A stretch of DNA of 14,234 nucleotides from Thermodesulfobacteriota bacterium (lineage in GTDB: Bacteria > Desulfobacterota > DSM-4660 > Desulfatiglandales > Desulfatiglandaceae), in the NCBI GenBank assembly GCA_028278625.1, contig JANQDY010000050.1, positions 1-14,234 of the forward strand, read 5' to 3'. A program made the position numbers and the translations under genes. Shown here in pieces: positions 7,117-12,049 of this stretch (positions within the stretch are counted from its first letter, which is position 1; each line of letters begins with the position of its first letter). Below the pieces are notes generated by a model. It did not search any database. It was not told the DNA's origin and saw only the letters and a list, made by a program, of their open reading frames with translations.

Positions 7117-7197
7117 ATGGAACAAGTAGCATTGAAAGATGCTCAGACCCGACTCGCCGAACTCATTAATAAGCGTATCTCTGCAATCTTCGTAATT
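7117..7197 (+). pseudogene. Truncated Phd/YefM-like antitoxin gene
   Basis: The first ~20 residues (MEQVALKDAQTRLAELINK) match the N-terminus of Phd/YefM antitoxins, which bind DNA and neutralise a partner toxin. From about 7198 the frame enters a GC-rich repeat array and becomes nonsense (Pro/Trp-rich). A short open stretch after the array (7325-7375, reading ADIQKRIDSGIKSG then stop) is in another frame and could be the tail of this or another small gene. No partner RelE/Doc-type toxin is present. It looks like an antitoxin gene broken by repeat insertion. Confidence 0.6.
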
Positions 7198-7326
7198 TGT
7201 AGGGGCAACCCCCCGTGGTTGCCCAAACCCCCCGTGGTTGCCCAACCTCCGTGGTTGCCCGCTCGCATCGTCGTCCATCTCTCCGTGGTTGTGCTACAAC
7301 CGGGCAGGCACAGGGGCCTGCTGGAA
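7198..7326. repeat. GC-rich palindromic repeat array 2
   Basis: A perfect 8-bp stem GGGCAACC (7203-7210) / GGTTGCCC (7217-7224) with a 6-base loop starts the array. CCGTGGTTGCCC recurs near 7232-7242 and 7249-7260, with a decayed version near 7284. It ends with GGGCAGGCACAGGGGCCTGC (7303-7322), the same core as the palindromic unit at 5820. The array interrupts a Phd-like antitoxin gene. It is the same kind of element as array 1. Confidence 0.75.
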
Positions 7327-7413
7327 CCTTGCTGACATTCAAAAACGGATTGATTCAGGCATTAAAAGCGGGTAAAAACTGTAATATGCGTTCTTTTACT
7401 CAGGGAGCCTGAA

Positions 7414-7839
7414 ATGGAAGATATCCGATGGAAGCAGCGTTTCAGCAATTTTACCCGTGCACTAAAGACCCTTCGCAAAGCCGTGGAACTGTCCAAACAG
7501 CGCCATTTATCGGAACTTGAGCAACAGGGCCTGATCCAGGGATTTGAATTCACCCATGAACTGGCATGGAATGTGCTTAAAGACTACCTGGAGGAGCAGG
7601 GATTCATAGGCATCATCGGTTCCAAGAATGCGGCACGGGAGGCTTTCAAAAACGGCCTGATTGAAGATGGCGAATCGTGGATGGAAATGATCAGAGCCAG
7701 AAACCTCACGTCACACACCTACAACACCGACATTGCCTCCGACATTGCGAAAGATATATTGAACCGCTTCTATCCGGCTTTTGTCCATATGGAAGCGCGT
7801 TTCAGGAAACTCTTTGAGCAGGAGGAGATGGATCAGTGA
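7414..7839 (+). CDS. HI0074-family HEPN protein (nucleotidyltransferase substrate-binding partner)
   Basis: 141 aa, the usual length for the HI0074/NTase_sub_bind family of helical HEPN-fold proteins that pair with HI0073-type nucleotidyltransferases. Family blocks visible are FEFTHELAWNVLKDYLEEQG (~44-63), SKNAAREAF (~70-78) and RARNLTSHTYN (~94-104). The last contains R96-x4-H101-x-Y103, the same RNase/AMPylation motif as in hepT, so this may be a toxin rather than a passive binding subunit. GGGAG (7403-7407) sits 6 nt before the ATG. The gene overlaps the next by 4 bases (ATGA), indicating a tightly coupled operon. Confidence 0.88.
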   Translation: MEDIRWKQRFSNFTRALKTLRKAVELSKQRHLSELEQQGLIQGFEFTHELAWNVLKDYLEEQGFIGIIGSKNAAREAFKNGLIEDGESWMEMIRARNLTSHTYNTDIASDIAKDILNRFYPAFVHMEARFRKLFEQEEMDQ

Positions 7840-8156
7840 ACCACGGACTGACCGATGCCACCGTGGCCGCCATATGCGGCGTATTCGCCCGCTTTCCGTC
7901 CGTTAATAAGGCTGTGCTCTATGGATCACGGGCCAAAGGAACTTTCAAACCTGGATCAGATATTGATTTGACCCTCATTGGGCAACATCTGACATCGGCG
8001 GAGCTGGGAGCCATTGCCGACGAACTCGATGACTTGCTGCTGCCCTATCAGATAGACCTTTCCATTTTCCAAAAGCTTAATCACGAAAAATTGAAGGAAC
8101 ATGTTGAGCGGGTCGGACGGGTGATCTATGAGCGGGAGCCGTCCAAAGTCAAATGA
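7836..8156 (+). CDS. HI0073-type MNT nucleotidyltransferase (antitoxin)
   Basis: 106 aa, a minimal nucleotidyltransferase. The active-site pattern is complete: YGSRAKG with G30/S31, GSDIDL with D42 and D44 (10-residue gap, the canonical spacing), and YQIDLSIF with D74. By analogy with MntA it should transfer nucleotides, probably AMP, to the HI0074-type HEPN partner encoded immediately upstream. A truncated near-identical copy lies at 5875-6023. The start overlaps the stop of the upstream gene by ATGA, and a strong terminator follows the stop by a few bases, so this is the last gene of the operon. Confidence 0.9.
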   Translation: MNHGLTDATVAAICGVFARFPSVNKAVLYGSRAKGTFKPGSDIDLTLIGQHLTSAELGAIADELDDLLLPYQIDLSIFQKLNHEKLKEHVERVGRVIYEREPSKVK

Positions 8157-8159
8157 AAG

Positions 8160-8192
8160 AGGCAGGGACTTATGACCCTGCCTTTCTTTTTC
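8160..8192 (+). terminator. Rho-independent terminator after the HEPN/MNT operon
   Basis: A perfect 8-bp stem AGGCAGGG (8160-8167) / CCCTGCCT (8176-8183), 8-base loop, followed by a T-rich run (8184-8191). It starts 4 bases after the MNT stop codon. On the minus strand the hairpin could also help end the convergent gene at 8217, although its T-tract there is weaker. Confidence 0.85.
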
Positions 8193-8216
8193 CACTTCGG
8201 GGGTAGAGCGCTATCC

Positions 8217-10441
8217 TCAAAGCACCTTCCGAGTCCTTTTTCGCCGCATGACCCACAAGGCCATTCCGGTCATCACCAGTGCCAGAGCCATCAAACCCCA
8301 TTCATTGAGGGTGGGAATGACGGGGTTGACCACGGCGGCGAGTCCCCCTTGGTCGATGATGGGAAAGACCGGGGTGTCATCGCCCAGTTGGGCCTCGGTC
8401 AGGACAAATTCCACATACGGGACCGTGGCCTTGCCGATCTTCTTGCTGCCGAAAGTGACGCCAGGCATGTCGTACCAGATGGAAACAGCCCAGTCGGCGG
8501 GGGTCGGGCCGTATTTCCGGTAGATATAGCCCTCCAGCCCCGCGGCGCCATGGTAATAAATCCGCACCGTGGCGGTACCGCAGGGAATATTGAACTCCAC
8601 CAGCTCAAGGGGATACTCATACCCCGGATCCACCTGGCCCACCGATGCGTAGGTTACGGCCGCCACACTCTGCAACTGTCCGCACCCACCGCCAATCGCC
8701 ACGGTCAGGTAACTGCCGGCCTCGGTTGCCGAGGGCAGCGAGGCCACGTTGGTCTGCAGTTTGTCCTTGATGCCGTCGCCGTTTCCGTCACCATTGTTGG
8801 GGGCCGCATCCTGGACGGCATACGGAACTCCGGTGCCGTCCGTGGTGGTGACTTGGATGGTGTTGGAATTGGGACTTGCGCCGCTCGTGTTTTCAGCCCT
8901 TACGCGATAATAATAGTCGGTGCCGCCCGACAATCCGGTGACGGAGAAGGTGGTTACATTCCCCAAGTCCTTGTCGTTGAACCCCGTGACAAAGCTCGTG
9001 AACCCGTTGTCCGTGGCCACGTCCAGCCGGTAACCGGTTAAATCTCTTGAGCTGTGCCAGTTGGCGGAAAAGCTGGTCTCGGTAACGTCGGTTGCGGAAG
9101 TGGCGGTGGGCGCGTCGGGAATGGCGGGCCCCACATTCAATGTATCCGACGCGGTGCCGCTGTTACCCAGGGAGGAAGTGAGATCTCCGGTGGTATTGGT
9201 AAAAACGCTATCAGGTGTACTGCTGGTGACATCGGCTTGAACCGTGCAAGTGGCGCCGGCCGCCAGCGTACCGTCGGTGTAAGAGATGGATCCCGATCCG
9301 GCAGTCGCCTTAAGGGTCCCGCCCGTGCAGGTGGTAGACGCGTTCGCGGGGTCGGCCACAGTCACGCCAGACGGAAGATCGTCCGTGAAGTCCAGACTAG
9401 TGGCATCCACCAGCGAGCCCGTATTGTCGATGGTAAAGGTCAATGTGCTGGTGCCGTCGGGGACTATGGTGTCCGGTGAAAAGGCCTTGCTGAAACCGGG
9501 AGGAACGTCGGCCACGGTCAGGGTATCGGACGCCGTACCGCTGTTGCCAAGGGAGGACGTCAGATCCCCGGTGGTGTTGTTGTGGGCGCCCGAGGTAGTG
9601 CTGGTGACGTCCGCCTGTACCGTGCAGGTACTTCCCGCCGCCGCCGTGCCGGCGGTGTAGGAGATAGACCCCGATCCGGCAGGGGCCGAAAGCGTTCCGC
9701 TCGTACAGGTGGTGGAGGCGTTGGCAGGATCCGCAACCGTCACGCCCGTCGGAAGATCGTCCGTGAAGTCGAGGCTCGTGGCATCCACTGCGTTGCCCGT
9801 GTTATCGATGGTAAAGGTCAGCGTGCTCGTACCGCCGTTGGCGATGGTGTCCGGTGAAAATGCCTTGTCGAAGCCCGGACCGGTAGATGGGGGGGTACAA
9901 ACCAACTTGGTGAATGATAGGGACTGTGTCCCACTCTCACCATTGGGGGCGCCCTCAAAACGGGTCTCGCCCCATGAATAGTTGGCTGTCCCGCATCGGT
10001 TAAAAGATCCCGCAGAAGCGCCCCAAGCTACCCACATCGTATCGGAAAATTTCCAGGTTCCCTGCTCCCATTGCCGTGTCCGCAAATCCGAAGCGTCAAT
10101 AAATCCCCAGTCATCACCGATGGTGCAATCCCAATTGTCGGGGATGTCATAGGTATCGCAGGTCGCCCCGGTTACCGCCGGCCAATCCCACGGCAGTGAG
10201 GACGGCACCGGCGCCCAGGTCCTTGCGCCGGCACCGTTGGTCCAGGAATCGATGGTAAAGGTGTCGGTGGTGGTATCCACCTTTCCCGTAACGGTTACAT
10301 TCACGCCTGTCAGTTCGATATTAAAAACCTCGGCTGATGTCTCCGCGAAAATATTCCCAGGGTGAACACTGCGGAAACACAGGCCAAGAACAGCGCATAC
10401 ATGAATGTGGATCGTTTAAGCAAGACTCGGGTATTTTTCAT
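8217..10441 (-). CDS. IPTL-CTERM surface protein A: DUF11-like repeats, FN3, choice-of-anchor U; probable frameshift in signal peptide
   Basis: The main frame (8217-10304 and upstream to ~10350) encodes, in order, a Trp-rich N-terminal domain (~9890-10340), two DUF11-like repeats of ~120 residues each with a conserved Cys pair (STTC...TCTVQADV) and the start GFSKAFSP (~9140-9885), a fibronectin III-like domain (~8850-9115), a choice-of-anchor U domain with DGNGDG and TATVRIYYHGAAGLEGY (~8320-8850), and a tail of IPTLNEWG, one membrane helix and RRKRTRK. The IPTL-CTERM tail is known as a sorting signal for outer-surface or exopolysaccharide-linked proteins. A proper start, ATG 10441 with GGAGGAAGGA just upstream, begins a signal peptide (MKNTRVLLKRS then a hydrophobic core) in another frame. 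One extra T in the TTTT run near 10349 would join the frames as ...GIFFAETSAEVFNIEL. So the gene is either frameshifted or affected by a sequencing error. Likely an adhesin or matrix protein. Confidence 0.82.
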
Positions 10442-10526
10442 TCTTCCTTCCTCCGATCAGACAATTTTTAAAATGCTAAATACCAGAAAACCCGGTCGAA
10501 ATAAACATGAGTTAAGCATGGTTTTT

Positions 10527-10545
10527 ATATAGGTAAAACCTATAT
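10527..10545. promoter_or_regulatory. Perfect inverted repeat, operator- or hairpin-like
   Basis: ATATAGGT (10527-10534), AAA, ACCTATAT (10538-10545). It lies about 85 bases upstream of the ATG of IPTL-CTERM gene A and overlaps the stop codon of the LuxR-type remnant. No T-run follows on either strand, so an operator is as likely as a terminator stem. Confidence 0.4.
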
Positions 10546-10680
10546 GATCAGGTTTCTAAAAAGCGGCTCCGCAGCGCCAATTTCGTTTAGGTGGGTAACC
10601 AGGTTCTTCCTTTTTCCAAAGAGCCCCAGTTTTTTTCGGATGTTTTGACGGTGAAATGAGACCGTGGGCGATGTGGCTCA
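10540..10680 (-). pseudogene. C-terminal HTH remnant of a LuxR-family regulator
   Basis: On the minus strand, after a stop at 10680, the frame reads about 46 residues containing TVSFHRQNIRKKLGL and KNLVTHL, then stops at 10540. This closely resembles the recognition helix and end of LuxR-type HTH domains (typical form TVEFHRxNIRKKLGL) found in PAS-LuxR regulators. The first half of the HTH and the whole sensor part are gone, so it is a dead fragment. It lies between two IPTL-CTERM genes, and an intact ancestor may have regulated the neighbouring surface protein genes; that last point is inference. Confidence 0.7.
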
Positions 10681-10708
10681 TCCCCACTGAAGCCCGCCTG
10701 CTATCTGG

Positions 10709-10788
10709 CCGGGCGCCCGGATGCGGACGGGTTCTTTTTCAATTAGGCCGGTACATCCATTGGTTTCGATGGTCACGTTGTCCGCATC
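10709..10788. repeat. 12-bp perfect palindrome and a 9-bp inverted repeat pair
   Basis: CCGGGCGCCCGG (10709-10720) is its own reverse complement. GATGCGGAC (10720-10728) and GTCCGCATC (10780-10788) are inverted copies 51 bases apart. No gene occupies 10681-10800. These may be chance or decayed repeats. Confidence 0.35.
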
Positions 10789-10812
10789 AGTGTTTTAGGA
10801 TCATGGAAAACG

Positions 10813-10840
10813 GGGACGCCCTTTATACAAAGGACGTCCC
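10813..10840 (-). terminator. Terminator hairpin of the third IPTL-CTERM gene remnant
   Basis: GGGACGCCCTTT (10813-10824), ATAC, AAAGGACGTCCC (10829-10840). The single mismatch on the plus strand becomes a G-U pair in minus-strand RNA, and CGTTTTCC follows on that strand. It sits 8 bases after the stop codon of the remnant at 10849, as a gene-end terminator should. Confidence 0.65.
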
Positions 10841-10848
10841 AATCCCTT

Positions 10849-10945
10849 TCAGCTCCTACTCTTCCCTCGCCGCATCATCCAGAAGGCCATTCCCGCCTTC
10901 TTCGACCACGGATGCGTAGGTTGTGGCCGCGAAACTGTTCCTTCA
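10849..10945 (-). pseudogene. Internally deleted remnant of a third IPTL-CTERM / anchor-U gene
   Basis: The right part reads NSFAATTYASV, matching VAAVTYASV in the choice-of-anchor U domain of genes A and B. The left part reads GMAFWMMRRGKSRS and stop in a different frame, matching GMALWVMRRKRTR at the end of gene A. The ~130 residues between these points in the intact proteins are missing. A terminator hairpin follows directly. So at least three paralogues of this surface protein once lay here. Confidence 0.75.
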
Positions 10946-11084
10946 CTTCCAGAAAACCCCGGCTATTCTCTCAGATCGTTTGAGATGTCCGGACTTTGAT
11001 GGACAATTGTTCAGCCTTCACAAACTCTCGTGATTAAACGGCTAATGACTCATAAACAAACATGGTTGGAGGATTCGTTTCACG

Positions 11085-11113
11085 TTGACAGCGATCAAAA
11101 TTGTTACTACAAT
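11085..11113 (+). promoter_or_regulatory. Near-consensus sigma-70 promoter of brnTA, implying a leaderless transcript
   Basis: TTGACA (11085-11090), exactly 17 bases, then TACAAT (11108-11113). Transcription would begin about 6-7 bases later, at 11119-11121, which is the brnT ATG (11120). brnT has no ribosome site, which agrees with a leaderless mRNA. Confidence 0.75.
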
Positions 11114-11126
11114 AAAGTAATGCAAT
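11100..11126. promoter_or_regulatory. Candidate BrnA operator over the -10 and start codon
   Basis: Imperfect palindrome: ATTG-TTAC (11100-11107), 9-base centre, GTAA-TG-CAAT (11117-11126). It covers the -10 box and the brnT start. BrnA-type ribbon-helix-helix antitoxins are known to repress their own promoter, so this is a plausible binding site, by position only. Confidence 0.4.
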
Positions 11127-11386
11127 ACGAATGGGATGAAAACAAAAATGCCGCAAACATAGCGAAACACGGAATTGATTTCAGTATTGCTGAAGGCTTC
11201 TGTTGGGATACGGCAATTGAAACGATTGACGACAGGGCTGACTATGGTGAGGAAAGATGGATTACGCTGGGGTTGATCGGCAGTCGGATGCACGTCATGG
11301 TTTACACGCTTCGTGACAATCATATTCGCGTAATCAGCCTTCGAAAAGCGAACAAAAGAGAGGTGGAATTTTATGGGAAAAGGTGA
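11120..11386 (+). CDS. brnT: BrnT-family toxin (DUF497)
   Basis: 88 aa from ATG 11120. BrnT is a RelE-like ribonuclease toxin of type II systems that blocks translation. The family pattern is clear: MQYEWDENKNAANIAKHGIDF at the start, then DDRADYGEERWITLGLI in the middle and ISLRKANKREVEFY at the end. The frame is open further upstream to 11030, but those residues do not match the family, and the promoter -10 box lies inside that stretch, so the ATG at 11120 is the better start. No ribosome site precedes it, consistent with a leaderless message. It overlaps brnA by 14 bases. Confidence 0.92.
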   Translation: MQYEWDENKNAANIAKHGIDFSIAEGFCWDTAIETIDDRADYGEERWITLGLIGSRMHVMVYTLRDNHIRVISLRKANKREVEFYGKR

Positions 11387-11648
11387 AATGATTTCAAAGG
11401 AAGACCTGAAAGCTGTTGAATCGCCGCCGTTGACCGATGACATCTTGAAACGTATGCGCCCCGTTGCTGATACACACCCCAGTATACCATCCAGGGTTCG
11501 CGGTCCACAGAAAACGCCCACAAAGAAATCCACCACCATCCGGCTGAATGCTGAGGTTTTGGATTTTTTTAAGGCCCAGGGAAAAGGATGGCAAACGAAA
11601 ATCAATGAAGTCCTCCAGGAATATGTTGATTCCGCAAGACAGGTTTGA
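11373..11648 (+). CDS. brnA: BrnA-family antitoxin (DUF4415, ribbon-helix-helix)
   Basis: 91 aa. The C-terminal half has the BrnA ribbon-helix-helix pattern: KKSTTIRLNAEVLDFFKAQGKGWQTKINEVLQEYV, where the TIRLN strand contacts DNA and the following helices form the dimer. The N-terminal half (EDLKAVESPPLTDDILKRM) is the flexible part that binds BrnT. The start at 11373 has GAGGTGG about 6 nt upstream, inside brnT; ATG 11388 is a possible alternative. BrnA neutralises BrnT and represses the brnTA promoter. It is coupled to brnT by the 14-base overlap. Confidence 0.9.
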   Translation: MGKGEMISKEDLKAVESPPLTDDILKRMRPVADTHPSIPSRVRGPQKTPTKKSTTIRLNAEVLDFFKAQGKGWQTKINEVLQEYVDSARQV

Positions 11649-11972
11649 CTTCTCATGCAGTGACGGCCGCCCGAAACAACCGGATCACGCCCGGCATATC
11701 ACCCTTAAAAATTGTGAACATATCAACCGGCTGATACTCCCCGCTTCAACCATACTTCACGGATGATTGATTGCTCGGAACGGCCACTTGGAGGCATAAC
11801 TTCAAGGCCGCTTTCGGGTATACGCTGGATCACGCATGGAGCCTCTCCCCGCCTAATTGAAAACCTCAAAATCAGGAATTGTGCAGGAGGTGAAATAGGC
11901 TGGTAGTTCTGGGGAGTCTATTCAGTTGCCAACAATAGTATCCCGTCCCCGGAATTTCCGGAATTTCGCGGT
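11649..11972. other. Region without an assignable gene, downstream of brnA
   Basis: About 320 bases with no supported gene on either strand. It contains the second copy of a short dispersed repeat (11858-11905) and two near-identical GGAATTTC motifs at 11951-11967. The reading frames show no protein family I can name. Confidence 0.5.
11858..11905 (+). repeat. Short dispersed repeat, copy 2 (pairs with 6029-6075)
   Basis: Starts ATTGAAAACCTCAAAA and contains TTGTGCA and GGTGAAATA, similar to 6029-6075. It lies 210 bases after brnA, as the first copy lies just after an MNT antitoxin remnant. Confidence 0.4.
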
Positions 11973-12005
11973 TTTCACCGTGAGAGATGAGCTCTCACGG
12001 TGAAA
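11973..12005. terminator. Strong stem-loop downstream of IPTL-CTERM gene B
   Basis: A perfect 14-bp stem TTTCACCGTGAGAG (11973-11986) / CTCTCACGGTGAAA (11992-12005) with a 5-base loop, 45 bases after the gene B stop. No clear T-run follows on either strand, so it may end transcription with help or protect the 3' end of the message. Confidence 0.6.
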
Positions 12006-12049
12006 CCGTCCGAATCCTATGGCGATCCGTTGTTTTTACGGTATCCGTT

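Noticed and set aside
8172..9981. Long plus-strand open frames opposite IPTL-CTERM gene A (up to 289 codons)
   Set aside because: They are shadows of the repetitive, GC-rich minus-strand gene; their products are Gly/Val/Arg-rich with no family match, and they lack ribosome sites.
11030..11119. Upstream extension of brnT to ATG 11030
   Set aside because: The extra 30 residues do not match BrnT and contain the near-consensus promoter.
11042..11656. 204-codon minus-strand frame over the brnTA locus
   Set aside because: BrnT and BrnA on the plus strand are clearly recognisable and have a promoter; the minus frame shows no known protein.
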